Counted from the stretch's first letter, positions 9,407 through 18,227 are shown. The stretch: DNA of 64,000 nt from Caryophanon tenue (GCF_001700315.1 NZ_MASJ01000003.1:248001-312000), one strand, 5' to 3'. The notes: generated by a model from the sequence alone, not told the origin. Program-made: numbers and translations.

Positions 9407-10291
9407 TTGGCGAAAAAAATAATTGATATTGAAAACCGTATTCCACAATTAGCTCGTCGAAAAAAGCGCCGGCGTATGCTTCAATATAGCTTTATTGGCA
9501 TTATTGTGTTGTTACTTGTTGTGATTGTGATTTATCAACAGTCGCCATATAGTAAAATCCAAACGATTCAGATTGATGGAGCAGATTATAAAGACGAAGC
9601 TTATTATAAAGAGCAATTACCGCTACAAATAGGTGACTCGATGTGGTTTAATGTCGGCGATATGGAGCAAACAATTGCCAATAATGATTGGATTAAACAG
9701 GCACATATTGAACGGGATTGGTTAACGACCGTGTCGATTACGATTGAAGAGTATGCACATGTCGGCTATGTTCAGCAAGAAAATGAATATTATGCTGTGT
9801 TGGAAAATGGCGATATTGTCGGCGAGTCATTAGCAGCATCGGTCATTGATGCACCATTATTAAGCGGCTTTCATGATGATGCGTATTTTAGTGAAATGTT
9901 GAAGCAACTAGCGCAGTTAAAGCCAGAAGTGTTGACGTTAATTTCTCAAGTGCTGTATACACCTTCAAAATCTGATAAAAGTGTTGTTACTTTATATATG
10001 ACAGATGGCTATGAAGTGCGTGTATTAATTCATGAGTTCGCAACGAAAATTAATTATTATCCTGCGATTGTTGTGCAGCTTGCGGATATTGAAGCAAAAG
10101 GCATTATTGATTTAGAAGTCGGTTCATACTTCACGTCATTTGATGCGGAGTACGGCATTCGTATTCAAGAAGAAACGTATATTGAGGAGTCGGATGAACA
10201 GCCAGCAAGTGATGAAGTGCCTGAGACAGAACAGGAAGCACCAGCAAGTGATGATACAGAAGCGGTCAATACGTCAGTAGGAGCAGCATAA
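9407..10291 (+). CDS. divIB: Cell division protein DivIB/FtsQ
   Basis: Bitopic divisome protein of 294 residues. A basic cytoplasmic segment rich in Arg/Lys (about 12-22) precedes one membrane helix (about 24-44). A POTRA domain starts at SKIQTIQIDGADY (about 50-120), then the FtsQ/DivIB beta domain, then an acidic Glu/Pro/Ala/Ser tail from about residue 258. The start is a TTG behind a GAGGTGG site. DivIB works with FtsL and DivIC to license PBP2B. The acidic tail makes it longer than the 263-residue B. subtilis protein. Confidence 0.93.
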   Translation: MAKKIIDIENRIPQLARRKKRRRMLQYSFIGIIVLLLVVIVIYQQSPYSKIQTIQIDGADYKDEAYYKEQLPLQIGDSMWFNVGDMEQTIANNDWIKQAHIERDWLTTVSITIEEYAHVGYVQQENEYYAVLENGDIVGESLAASVIDAPLLSGFHDDAYFSEMLKQLAQLKPEVLTLISQVLYTPSKSDKSVVTLYMTDGYEVRVLIHEFATKINYYPAIVVQLADIEAKGIIDLEVGSYFTSFDAEYGIRIQEETYIEESDEQPASDEVPETEQEAPASDDTEAVNTSVGAA

Positions 10292-10292
10292 T

Positions 10293-10979
10293 ATGTTGAC
10301 GACGCGACGCATTACATTGCTGTTAGTATCAATCGCCACGGGTTTTTTAGTGACGTACGCGTATAAAGTAACGCAGCAGCAAGAGGTACAATTACCAGCT
10401 AGCTTTGAACAGCGGGAGGCGTATCGACAAGAGCTAATTGAACAACAGGAGCGCAATAAGGCGTTAGCTGAGGAGTTACGAGCTGTACAGGAGGCTGTAT
10501 TTGCCTACGAGCAACAACTTGCGACAGAAGCGCGCGAGTATGAGCAAAATGTTGACGAAGCGGAGCGTTTGCGACAATTAATCGGTTTATTACCTGCTGA
10601 AGGGCAAGGTGTACGTGTGACGCTAGAAGACGGTGATTACGACCCGAGATCTTATAATCCAAATGATTACATTGTACATGAGCGCCACATATTCGAAGTG
10701 GTCAATGAGTTGAAAATAGCAGGCGCGGATGCAGTAGCAATTAATGGCAAACGGCTAAAAGCGAATTCGTATATATTTTGCAACGGTCCGGTTGTTGTTG
10801 TAGATGGTGAAGAATTTCCCGCACCGTTTGTCATTGAAGCGATTGGTGAGCGTAATACGTTAGAAGAAGCGGTTCGTTTAACAGGTGGCGTGTTGGATCG
10901 CCTGGTGAATGACCGTGTTGTTGTGACAATCGAGCCAGTTGAACGTTTAATGCTCGGCGTTGCGCAAGTAGGGGAGTAG
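10293..10979 (+). CDS. ylxW: DUF881 family protein, first copy (YlxW-like)
   Basis: A 228-residue protein with an N-terminal membrane anchor or uncleaved signal (about residues 7-24), an extracellular coiled coil rich in Glu/Gln (about 30-95), and a DUF881 domain from LLPAEGQGVRVTLEDG to the end. It follows divIB by one base and precedes a second DUF881 gene, matching the divIB-ylxW-ylxX-sbp order of B. subtilis. Function is unknown; position suggests a surface role near the division machinery. Confidence 0.85.
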   Translation: MLTTRRITLLLVSIATGFLVTYAYKVTQQQEVQLPASFEQREAYRQELIEQQERNKALAEELRAVQEAVFAYEQQLATEAREYEQNVDEAERLRQLIGLLPAEGQGVRVTLEDGDYDPRSYNPNDYIVHERHIFEVVNELKIAGADAVAINGKRLKANSYIFCNGPVVVVDGEEFPAPFVIEAIGERNTLEEAVRLTGGVLDRLVNDRVVVTIEPVERLMLGVAQVGE

Positions 10980-10982
10980 CAA

Positions 10983-11663
10983 ATGAAAACATTTTTATTT
11001 ACAGTGCTCTTTTGTCTATTCGGTTTTTTAGTGGCAGTACAATATAACACCGTACACACACCACAGGAAGTGAGAGACACGCGTGAAACATGGGAAATTC
11101 GTCAAGCATTGGCCGAAGAAAGAGAGCAACATTCAGCGTATTTAGAGCAAATCGAACAACAAACAGCGCTATTGACGCAATATAAACGAGCTACGACAGA
11201 TGAAACAACACAAGTATTGACCGATACTGTTACGCAGCTTGAGCAAGTGGCAGGCCTCACGCCGTATAACGGTCCTGGCATAACAGTACACATTGCCCCA
11301 GCTGAAGAGGCAGTGGCGCTAGGCTTAGAAGCGAGTCACATACCAGTAACAACGCTACAACGTTTTGTGAATGATATGTATCGGTACGGTGCGCGCTCGA
11401 TTGACATTGCAGGCGAGCGTTTAATCGCGACATCGGCAATACGTACGATTGGTGACGTGACAACAGTTAATAGCCGGGCGATACAAAAGCCACCTCTGAC
11501 GATTCATATTGCAACGACAACGCTTGAAGCAGCGGAAACATTGCGTCAACGTTTAGTTGTGTCGACCGCTGTGGAGTCTTTATATATCGACAATTTAACG
11601 GTGCAAATAGACGCACCTTCACAGAATACGACATTAGCACCTTATGTAGGAGACCGGAATTAG
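10983..11663 (+). CDS. ylxX: DUF881 family protein, second copy (YlxX-like)
   Basis: A 226-residue paralogue of the preceding gene with the same plan: short N-terminal membrane helix (about 3-20), coiled coil (about 30-85) and a DUF881 domain beginning near GLTPYNGPGITVHIAPAE. The genes are three bases apart and clearly cotranscribed. Conserved DUF881 features include the central RYGARSIDIAGERL, equivalent to IAGADAVAINGKRL in the first copy. Which copy corresponds to YlxW and which to YlxX is assigned by order only. Confidence 0.83.
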   Translation: MKTFLFTVLFCLFGFLVAVQYNTVHTPQEVRDTRETWEIRQALAEEREQHSAYLEQIEQQTALLTQYKRATTDETTQVLTDTVTQLEQVAGLTPYNGPGITVHIAPAEEAVALGLEASHIPVTTLQRFVNDMYRYGARSIDIAGERLIATSAIRTIGDVTTVNSRAIQKPPLTIHIATTTLEAAETLRQRLVVSTAVESLYIDNLTVQIDAPSQNTTLAPYVGDRN

Positions 11664-11699
11664 GTAAGCTTTACACAAGCAATAGGGAGGATGAAGACA

Positions 11700-12062
11700 A
11701 TGTGGTTACCACTTTTAGGACTCGCGTTAGGTATTGCACTTGGTATGCTCACAAATATTCAAATCCCCGTTGCTTATGAAAGTTATTTATCGATTGCGCT
11801 GTTAGCGACAATGGATACACTTGTTGGCGGTGTTCGGGCACATTTACAAAAAGTTTACGATGACGTTGTATTTGTAACCGGATTTTTCTTCAATATTGTG
11901 CTAGCAGCGGGGCTAGCGTTTTTAGGTGTACATCTCGGCGTGGATTTATATTTAGCCGCTATTTTCGCATTTGGTGTGCGATTATTTCAAAATATCGCGG
12001 TCATTCGTCGCTTATTGCTTGCCAATTGGTCAGAGAAGCGCACACAATCGAAAAAAAAGTAA
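11700..12062 (+). CDS. sbp: Small basic protein Sbp (DUF1290)
   Basis: A membrane protein of 120 residues with about three or four hydrophobic helices and a basic C-terminal tail. Sequence blocks such as MWLPLLGLALGIALGML and GVHLGVDLYLAAIFAFGVRLFQNIAVIRR are strongly conserved in the Sbp family. The ATG at 11700 is preferred because AGGGAGG lies nine bases before it; an ATG at 11691 directly abuts that site. Biochemical function is unknown. It sits between the DUF881 genes and ftsA as in B. subtilis. Confidence 0.92.
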   Translation: MWLPLLGLALGIALGMLTNIQIPVAYESYLSIALLATMDTLVGGVRAHLQKVYDDVVFVTGFFFNIVLAAGLAFLGVHLGVDLYLAAIFAFGVRLFQNIAVIRRLLLANWSEKRTQSKKK

Positions 12063-12164
12063 GCAAATCGCAGTGAAAATTCGAGTTTTCTGCTGTTTTA
12101 CTTAGACAACAGACACAATTTACAATAGAATGTAAATAGGAGTAATAAAAGGAGGTGCAGTCAG

Positions 12165-13469
12165 TTGGGTCAGCAAAAAATATATGCAGCATTAGATATT
12201 GGATCTTCTGCGGTAAAAGTATTAATTGGGGAAATTGGTAATGGCCAGCTGCATGTCATTGGTGAAGGTAAAGCACATTCAAATGGCGTAAAAAAGAGCG
12301 CAATTGTTGATATAGAAGCAACAGTGCAGTCGATTAAACGTGCTGTTGAAAATGCCGAGCGCATGACAGATTTAAAAATCGATGAAGTCATTCTAGGCAT
12401 TCCTGCAAATCAGGTCGCTTTACAGGCAGCAAAAGGCGTTGTTGCTGTAAATAGTGAGAATAAAGAAATTAGTGATGATGATTTGCATCGTGTAATGGAT
12501 TCTGCACAAGTAATGTCGATTCCACCCGATCGCGAACTTATAAACTTAATTCCACGTCAGTTTATTGTGGATAGCTTAACAGAGATTAAGGACCCACGTG
12601 GTATGATAGGTGTGCGTTTAGAAGTAGATGCCACATTGATTACAACGTCGCGCACATTAAGTCACAACTTAATTCGTTGCGTAGAGCGCGCAGGTTTAAC
12701 GATTCGTGAAATTGTATTGCAACCTTTAGCGGGTGGGCGATTAGCATTAACAGATGATGAATTAAATCAAGGAACGGCATATATTGATATTGGTGGCGGC
12801 TCGACAACTGTTGCGGTATTTGAAGACGGTCTATTAAAACATACGGCAGTTGTACCGGTTGGTGGCGACCACGTCACGAAAGATTTATCAATCGTCTTAA
12901 AAACAACGACTGATGAAGCGGAACGTATTAAATATCAATATGGTCATGCATATTTTGAAGAAGCGTCAGATACCGAGTTATTTGATGTAACGATTGCTGG
13001 GGCGGATTCAAAAGACCAATACAGCCAGAAATACATAGCTGAAATTATTGGTTTCCGACTTGAAGAATTGTTCGAAATGGTATTGGATGAACTTGGACGT
13101 ATGGGTATTCAAGATTTACCAGGAGGCATTGTGCTAACGGGTGGTATGGCGAAACTAGAAGGTATTGCGCAGCTTGCACATCAGATTGTGCAAACGCGTG
13201 TACGTGTATATGCGCCAGATTATATCGGGGTACGTGACCCGAGCTATACGACAGCAGTTGGGTTAATCCATTACTTTGCAGAAGAAGAAGCGTTTTACGG
13301 TGACTCGTCAGCAACAGAGCAAATCGATTATGGAAATAATCCGTATGACGGAGAAGAAGACACGTGGGATTCGAATTCTGAATACGAGGATGAAGTAGAA
13401 GCAACACGCGAGAAGAAACCAGATGTAAAGGCGAAAGTAAAGAATTTCTTTACACGTATGTTTGAATAA
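12165..13469 (+). CDS. ftsA: Cell division protein FtsA
   Basis: Actin-like ATPase that tethers FtsZ to the membrane. The start is a TTG behind a strong AAAGGAGGTG site. The 434 residues show the phosphate-1 motif ALDIGSSAVKVLIGE, the SHS2/1C subdomain, the phosphate-2 motif YIDIGGGSTTV near residue 206 and the adenosine motif GGIVLTGGMAKLEG near residue 320. A strongly acidic linker (about 375-412) leads to the amphipathic membrane-targeting helix VKNFFTRMFE at the end. The 100 bases upstream hold a TACAAT (12121-12126) that may be a promoter -10. Confidence 0.97.
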   Translation: MGQQKIYAALDIGSSAVKVLIGEIGNGQLHVIGEGKAHSNGVKKSAIVDIEATVQSIKRAVENAERMTDLKIDEVILGIPANQVALQAAKGVVAVNSENKEISDDDLHRVMDSAQVMSIPPDRELINLIPRQFIVDSLTEIKDPRGMIGVRLEVDATLITTSRTLSHNLIRCVERAGLTIREIVLQPLAGGRLALTDDELNQGTAYIDIGGGSTTVAVFEDGLLKHTAVVPVGGDHVTKDLSIVLKTTTDEAERIKYQYGHAYFEEASDTELFDVTIAGADSKDQYSQKYIAEIIGFRLEELFEMVLDELGRMGIQDLPGGIVLTGGMAKLEGIAQLAHQIVQTRVRVYAPDYIGVRDPSYTTAVGLIHYFAEEEAFYGDSSATEQIDYGNNPYDGEEDTWDSNSEYEDEVEATREKKPDVKAKVKNFFTRMFE

Positions 13470-13506
13470 ACTATATTACGATGAGTCACGGTAGGAGGAG
13501 AAAATA

Positions 13507-14691
13507 ATGTTGGAATTTGATACAAATATTGACCAAATGGCGATCATAAAAGTTGTCGGTGTAGGTGGCGGCGGTAATAACGCTGTAAACCGTATGATTG
13601 AGCACGGTGTGAAAGGTGTCGAGTTCATCGTTGTGAACACAGACGCACAAGCATTAAACTTATCAAAAGCAGAAACACGTATTCAAATCGGCGGTAAATT
13701 AACACGCGGTTTAGGTGCAGGTGCGAACCCTGATGTCGGTAAAAAAGCGGCAGAAGAAAGCCGTGAGCAATTAGAAGAAGCTTTACGTGGCGCAGACATG
13801 GTATTCGTGACTGCAGGTATGGGTGGCGGTACAGGTACAGGTGCAGCACCGGTAATCGCACAAGTTGCACGTGACTTAGGTGCATTAACAGTAGGTGTTG
13901 TGACAAAGCCATTCACATTCGAAGGGAACAAACGTCAAAAGCAAGCAATCGGTGGCGTGAATTCAATGAAGGAAGCGGTTGACACATTAATCGTGATTCC
14001 AAACGATAAGTTATTACAAATCGTTGATAAAAACACACCAATGCTTGAAGCATTCCGCGAAGTAGATAATGTATTACGCCAAGGTGTATCTGGTATTTCG
14101 GATTTAATCGCGGTTCCTGGTTTAATCAACCTTGACTTTGCAGACGTGAAAACAATTATGTCTGAAAAAGGTTCAGCATTAATGGGTATCGGTATGGCTT
14201 CAGGTGAAAACCGCGCAGCAGAAGCAGCGAAAAAAGCCATTTCATCTCCATTATTAGAAACATCAATCGAAGGCGCTAAAGGTGTTATTATGAACATCAC
14301 AGGCGGCTCAAACTTAAGTTTATTTGAAGCTGGTGAAGCAGCAGATATTATTAAAGCGGCAGCTGATTCAGATGTAAACATCATCTTCGGTTCTGTTATT
14401 AACGAAAATTTAAAAGATGAAATTATCGTAACGGTGATTGCGACAGGTTTCTCTGATGAGTCTGCAACGCGCCAAGCACCACGTCCAGGTATGGGCATGG
14501 GTCGTCAAGCGCAACAGCAACCACCAGTGCAACAACAGCAACCACAATACGACTATTATCAACAACCGCCTGTACAACAGCAACCAGTACAGCAAGAACC
14601 AATTCGTCAAGCACCGCCGCAACAGCAGCAGTATAACCAAGACGATTTAGATGTTCCAGCGTTTATTCGTAACCGTCGTAACAATCGTTAA
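13507..14691 (+). CDS. ftsZ: Cell division GTPase FtsZ
   Basis: Tubulin homologue that forms the division ring. The GTPase domain (about 10-315) carries [14 protein letters not shown], the signature [10 protein letters not shown] near residue 107 and the T7-loop region [11 protein letters not shown]. The C-terminal linker, about residues 328-378, is unusually glutamine/proline-rich, and the protein ends in the conserved peptide [13 protein letters not shown] that binds FtsA, SepF and EzrA. The ATG follows GGAGGAG. A terminator follows the gene; spoIIGA, sigE and sigG, next in sporulating Bacillales, are absent. Confidence 0.98.
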   Translation: MLEFDTNIDQMAIIKVVGVGGGGNNAVNRMIEHGVKGVEFIVVNTDAQALNLSKAETRIQIGGKLTRGLGAGANPDVGKKAAEESREQLEEALRGADMVFVTAGMGGGTGTGAAPVIAQVARDLGALTVGVVTKPFTFEGNKRQKQAIGGVNSMKEAVDTLIVIPNDKLLQIVDKNTPMLEAFREVDNVLRQGVSGISDLIAVPGLINLDFADVKTIMSEKGSALMGIGMASGENRAAEAAKKAISSPLLETSIEGAKGVIMNITGGSNLSLFEAGEAADIIKAAADSDVNIIFGSVINENLKDEIIVTVIATGFSDESATRQAPRPGMGMGRQAQQQPPVQQQQPQYDYYQQPPVQQQPVQQEPIRQAPPQQQQYNQDDLDVPAFIRNRRNNR

Positions 14692-14701
14692 TTTCGTAAG
14701 A

Positions 14702-14730
14702 AGCCGGCACATTTTTGCCGGCTTTTTTTG
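14702..14730 (+). terminator. Intrinsic terminator after ftsZ
   Basis: AGCCGGCA (14702-14709) pairs with TGCCGGCT (14716-14723) around six bases and is followed by a run of T. It closes the divIB-ftsZ unit. Confidence 0.93.
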
Positions 14731-14823
14731 TGATGACAAGCAGCTAAGCGTGAGCGTGAACGAGCAGGGCGAACGCTGTGCTTCGTCATGTAAGACCGAT
14801 GTAATACAGCTACCCTCAATTCG

Positions 14824-14852
14824 TTGATAATTCGGACGTAGCTTGTTACAAT
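14824..14852 (+). promoter_or_regulatory. Sigma-A promoter of ylmE
   Basis: TTGATA (14824-14829), a 17-base spacer, then TACAAT (14847-14852) with an upstream TG that makes an extended -10. It lies about 30 bases before the ylmE start and after the ftsZ terminator, as expected for a new transcription unit. Confidence 0.75.
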
Positions 14853-14881
14853 AAAAGAAAAATGTAAAGTTGGGAAGTATT

Positions 14882-15556
14882 GTGACAACGATTAAACAAA
14901 ATTTAGCAACGATTACACAACAAATAGAAGACGCGTGCCAAAAAGCGGGACGTTCAGCAACGGAAGTTACTTGTATCGCTGTAACAAAATCCGTATCAGT
15001 TGAACGTACGCAAGAAGCGATTGATACAGGCATTCTACATGTCGGTGAAAACCGTCCAGAGGGCTTACTGCACAAACAGGAGCATATTACAGCACCTGTC
15101 GTGTGGCATTATATTGGCTCGTTACAAACACGTAAAGTCAAACAAGTTATTCAAACAATTGATTATTTACATTCGTTAGACCGTATGAGTTTAGTAGAAG
15201 AAATTCAAAAACGTGCTGAGAAAACGGTAAAATGTTTTGTTCAAGTAAATGTATCGGGGGAAGAGTCAAAACATGGCTTAACACCAGCAGACGCAATTGC
15301 TTTTGTAAAGACGTTGGCAGCATATGACCGCATTGAAGTAGTCGGTTTAATGACAATGGCACCTGATGTGGAGGACGAGGCAGTCATTCGTCGCACATTT
15401 AGCGGGTTAAAAGAAGTGCAACAGCAAATTTGTGCGCTTGAATTACCGTACGCCCCTTGTCGCGAACTTTCAATGGGCATGTCAGGTGATTTTGCAATTG
15501 CTATTGAAGAAGGAGCAACGTTTATTCGCATTGGTACAGCACTTGTTGGCGAATGA
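14882..15556 (+). CDS. ylmE: PLP homeostasis protein YlmE (YggS/PLPBP family)
   Basis: Pyridoxal phosphate-binding protein with an alanine-racemase-like TIM barrel and no known catalytic activity; the family keeps vitamin B6 and amino acid pools in balance. CIAVTKSVS contains the PLP lysine; HVGENRPEGLLHK, WHYIGSLQTRKVK and LSMGMSGDFAIAIEEG are family signatures. The start is taken as the GTG at 14882 (224 residues) because GGGAAG precedes it; a TTG at 14870 is possible. ylmD, which normally lies just upstream, is missing. Confidence 0.93.
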   Translation: MTTIKQNLATITQQIEDACQKAGRSATEVTCIAVTKSVSVERTQEAIDTGILHVGENRPEGLLHKQEHITAPVVWHYIGSLQTRKVKQVIQTIDYLHSLDRMSLVEEIQKRAEKTVKCFVQVNVSGEESKHGLTPADAIAFVKTLAAYDRIEVVGLMTMAPDVEDEAVIRRTFSGLKEVQQQICALELPYAPCRELSMGMSGDFAIAIEEGATFIRIGTALVGE

Positions 15557-15571
15557 AAGTGAGGGATGAGC

Positions 15572-16087
15572 ATGAGCTTCATCAATAAACTGAAAAATAT
15601 TCTTGACTATAACGATATTGAAGAAGATGATGACGATGTAGTTCAAGAACAACCAGAGCGTAAGGCTGCGCCAAAGATTCAAGCAGCGCGGTCAGTAGAA
15701 CAGCAGGTTACACCGATTCAAGCTGTTCCACGACCTGTTAAAAAGGAGGCACCACGTATCGTGAATGAAGTATCACAACAAAATAATTTAGTGAATTTAC
15801 AAGCAGCTGTACAGGCAAAAACATCAAAAGTAACGCTTGTAGAACCGCGTGTTTATGCCGAGGTAAAAGATATTGCAGATGAGCTAAAAAGCCGTCGCTC
15901 TGTCATTGTGAATTTGCATCGTGTTGAGCACGAGCAAAAGAAGCGTATTATCGATTTTTTAAGTGGCACAGTATATGCCATTGCTGGCGATATTCAGCGC
16001 GTAGGGGCAGATATTTATTTATGCACACCAGCAGATGTTGAAGTTTCAGGTGAAATTTCAGCAATGCTAGCCAATGAAGATTTTTAA
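15572..16087 (+). CDS. sepF: Cell division protein SepF
   Basis: FtsZ-associated septum protein that bundles FtsZ and tethers it through an N-terminal amphipathic helix (MSFINKLKNIL). An acidic segment and a variable linker (about 15-80) are followed by the conserved SepF domain (about 85-165) containing SRRSVIVNLHRVE and DFLSGTVYAIAGDIQRVG. The second of two closely spaced ATGs is used, seven bases after GAGG, giving 171 residues; the ATG at 15566 is too close to the ribosome site. It belongs to the ylmE-sepF-ylmG unit. Confidence 0.95.
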   Translation: MSFINKLKNILDYNDIEEDDDDVVQEQPERKAAPKIQAARSVEQQVTPIQAVPRPVKKEAPRIVNEVSQQNNLVNLQAAVQAKTSKVTLVEPRVYAEVKDIADELKSRRSVIVNLHRVEHEQKKRIIDFLSGTVYAIAGDIQRVGADIYLCTPADVEVSGEISAMLANEDF

Positions 16088-16113
16088 AAATACATTTATG
16101 AGTGAGGGTCCAT

Positions 16114-16404
16114 ATGACAGTATCGTTAGCGTCTAGCATTTTATCGTTAATAAATATTTTATTTACGATTTATTCATTCGCGATTATTGCCTATATTTTA
16201 ATGAGCTGGATTCCGTCTTTACAGGAATCCGCAGTCGGTCAATTTTTAGCTAAAATTGTCGAGCCGTATTTAGGCATTTTCCGCAAATTTATTCCACCGA
16301 TTGGTATGATTGATATTTCACCAATCGTTGCGATTTTCTTGTTAAACTTTATTCAACGTGGTGTATTGATTGTAGCGCAATATATTTTAGTTGCATTAAT
16401 ATAA
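16114..16404 (+). CDS. ylmG: YggT-family membrane protein YlmG
   Basis: A 96-residue protein with two hydrophobic spans (about 8-32 and 62-92) flanking a conserved segment with SWIPSL and a downstream [18 protein letters not shown] block. Members always sit beside sepF; homologues in plastids and cyanobacteria affect nucleoid and division-site organisation. The ATG at 16114 follows GAGGG by five bases; an upstream in-frame GTG is less likely. A terminator hairpin lies right after the stop. Confidence 0.9.
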   Translation: MTVSLASSILSLINILFTIYSFAIIAYILMSWIPSLQESAVGQFLAKIVEPYLGIFRKFIPPIGMIDISPIVAIFLLNFIQRGVLIVAQYILVALI

Positions 16405-16413
16405 ACGCATAAA

Positions 16414-16453
16414 CTAGCTGTGCTGGAAGCTTTTCGCTTTTGCACAGCTTTTT
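16414..16453 (+). terminator. Intrinsic terminator after ylmG
   Basis: AGCTGTGC (16416-16423) pairs with GCACAGCT (16442-16449) around an 18-base loop, followed by TTTTT. It ends just before the ylmH ribosome site. Confidence 0.8.
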
Positions 16454-16478
16454 ATGTATACGGAGAGGGATGGAACAA

Positions 16479-17264
16479 ATGGAGCATTTAATTCAGCATT
16501 TTCGACAAGACGAACAGCCATTTATCGAGCAAGTATTAGGATGGCAACGAGAAATTGAAGACCGGTACACACCGAAATTAACGGATTTTTTAGACCCACG
16601 CCAACAATTTATTGTTGAAGCGGTCATTCGACAAAATGATGATATTCAATTAGCGTTAGACGGTTGTTTTGTGGAAGCAGAACGCCAACGTATGATGCTG
16701 TATCCGTCGTATTACGAGCTACAGGCAGAGGATTTTCAAATTACGATTTTTTCCTTACAGTATCCAACGAAATTCGTGACGTTGAAGCATCCAGATGTAT
16801 TAGGAGCACTTTTATCGATTGGTTTAGAGCGTTCGAAATTCGGCGATATTCGAATTGAAGATGGGCATGTGCAATTTGCGGTAGCTTCGGAGGTGGCAGA
16901 TTATGTACGTTTACATTTAACCGGTATTGGTAAAGTGAAAGTGCATGTAGAAGAACTAACAACGGAGCCACTTATTCAAATGACGGAAGCGTGGATTGAG
17001 CAGTCACATACGGTTGCGTCGATGCGTCTAGATGTTGTTATGGCGACGATTTTTAATATTTCACGTCAAAAATCACAGGCACTTATTAATGGTGGCAAAG
17101 TGAAAGTGAACTGGACAGTGCGTGAGCAGGTTGCATTTGAATTACAAGAAGGCGATATTTTATCGGTGCGTGGCTATGGACGTGCGAAAGTCATTGCGAC
17201 AGAAGGGCGTACCAAAAAGGATAAAATTCGACTAATTGTGGGACGACTTGAATTGAAGGCATAA
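16479..17264 (+). CDS. ylmH: S4-domain RNA-binding protein YlmH
   Basis: Cytoplasmic RNA-binding protein. An N-terminal region with QHFRQDEQPFIEQVLGW leads to a C-terminal S4 domain (about residues 180-245: SMRLDVVMATIFNISRQKSQ, INGGKVKVNW, GDILSVRGYGR). YlmH-type proteins have been linked to rescue of stalled ribosomes; that role is known for the family, not shown here. The ATG at 16479 is favoured (eleven bases after GGAGAGG) over the one at 16470, which is only two bases away. The stop lies inside a long inverted repeat shared with the divIVA upstream region. Confidence 0.88.
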   Translation: MEHLIQHFRQDEQPFIEQVLGWQREIEDRYTPKLTDFLDPRQQFIVEAVIRQNDDIQLALDGCFVEAERQRMMLYPSYYELQAEDFQITIFSLQYPTKFVTLKHPDVLGALLSIGLERSKFGDIRIEDGHVQFAVASEVADYVRLHLTGIGKVKVHVEELTTEPLIQMTEAWIEQSHTVASMRLDVVMATIFNISRQKSQALINGGKVKVNWTVREQVAFELQEGDILSVRGYGRAKVIATEGRTKKDKIRLIVGRLELKA

Positions 17265-17295
17265 TACTTTTACAGCAATTATGTAAAAGTATTAT
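17261..17295. promoter_or_regulatory. Perfect 14-bp inverted repeat before divIVA
   Basis: ATAATACTTTTACA (17261-17274), seven bases, then TGTAAAAGTATTAT (17282-17295). It includes the ylmH stop codon and is not followed by a T run, so it is a poor terminator. A consensus -10, TATAAT, lies at 17317-17322, which puts the repeat over or just upstream of the -35 region of the likely divIVA promoter, where an operator would act. Confidence 0.55.
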
Positions 17296-17356
17296 GTAAA
17301 AACGTGTAAGTAAGGGTATAATGTACGTAGTATGAAGTTGTAAAGGAGAGACACAT

Positions 17357-17878
17357 ATGCCATTATCGCCTCTTGATATACATAACAAAGAATTTACGAA
17401 AGCGTTTCGTGGATATAGTGAAGATGAAGTCAATGATTTTCTTGATCAGGTCATTAAAGATTATGAAATTTTAATTAAAGAAAAATTAGAGTTAGAAGAG
17501 CGCTTAAAGAAAGCAGAAGCGACGATTCAAAACTATGAAAAGATGGAAGAGACATTGCAGTCAGCCATCTTGTTAGCGCAAGAAACAGCTGAAGAAACAC
17601 GTAGCTCAGCGCATAACGAAGCGAAGCTTATTGTGAAAGAAGCCGAAAAAAATGCAGACCGTATTGTGAGCGATGCGCTACAAAAAGCACGAAAAGCAAC
17701 AGCGGATATGGACGATTTAAAGAAACAATCGATTGTGTTCCGTCGTCGTTTGCAAATTTTAGTGGAAACACAATTAGAAATGTTAAAGCAAGGTGAATGG
17801 GAGCAACATTTAGACTTAAATGCGGACGTAGCAGAAGTGATGAATGTTGACATTCTAGAGGAAAAGCCGAACGAATAA
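17357..17878 (+). CDS. divIVA: Cell-pole/septum protein DivIVA
   Basis: Coiled-coil protein that recognises curved membrane at poles and septa and recruits partner proteins. The lipid-binding N-terminal motif is intact (PLSPLDIHNKEFTKAFRGYS, about 2-21), followed by DEVNDFLDQV and two long coiled-coil segments (about 30-70 and 75-145). At 173 residues it is of normal size. The ATG follows AAAGGAGAG. It has its own upstream promoter signal (TATAAT at 17317) and is separated from ileS by a T-box leader with another promoter. Confidence 0.95.
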   Translation: MPLSPLDIHNKEFTKAFRGYSEDEVNDFLDQVIKDYEILIKEKLELEERLKKAEATIQNYEKMEETLQSAILLAQETAEETRSSAHNEAKLIVKEAEKNADRIVSDALQKARKATADMDDLKKQSIVFRRRLQILVETQLEMLKQGEWEQHLDLNADVAEVMNVDILEEKPNE

Positions 17879-17889
17879 TAGAATATCGC

Positions 17890-17919
17890 TTGACGTATAA
17901 TGGATGAATTCTTTATACT
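17890..17919 (+). promoter_or_regulatory. Sigma-A promoter of the ileS leader
   Basis: TTGACG (17890-17895), an 18-base spacer and TATACT (17914-17919). It begins 12 bases after the divIVA stop and would start transcription a few bases before the T-box. Confidence 0.8.
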
Positions 17920-17929
17920 GAAAAGCGAA

Positions 17930-18187
17930 ATACTTATATAAGCATCGACGGAGACAGTACTTATTGTGTGCAAGTGAAGCGAGTTAGGGATAGTGAAAGC
18001 CTAATCAATGCAGCAATAACGAATATCACTCCTGAGCTAAATTATTGAAATTGTAGTAAATAATTTCGTTTCACGCAGCGTTATTTGCGTCTAAGAGGTA
18101 TAGCTTTTGCGCTATGCAAATTAGGGTGGTACCACGAGCAATCGCTTCTCGTCCCTTTTTATAGGGGATGAGGGGCTTTTTTTATTT
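17930..18187 (+). promoter_or_regulatory. T-box riboswitch for isoleucyl-tRNA synthetase
   Basis: A leader RNA that senses uncharged tRNA-Ile. The T-box sequence AGGGTGGTACCACG is at 18123-18136 and can pair with the tRNA acceptor end. An ATC isoleucine codon (18025-18027) in GAATATCACTCC fits the specifier loop. The terminator helix forms between CTCGTCCC and GGGATGAG near 18150-18176 and runs into seven T. Uncharged tRNA would stabilise the antiterminator and let ileS be read. Confidence 0.93.
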
Positions 18188-18227
18188 TCGTGCAATAATG
18201 CCAACACAACTGAAGGAGGAAAACACA

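Noticed and set aside
13935-14498. 187-codon open frame antisense to ftsZ
   Set aside because: A shadow frame produced by the codon pattern of ftsZ on the other strand; it has no family features, ribosome site or promoter.
18168-18227. Longer start for isoleucyl-tRNA synthetase
   Set aside because: The extra codons overlap the T-box terminator T run; the ATG at 18228 has a strong ribosome site and gives the family length.
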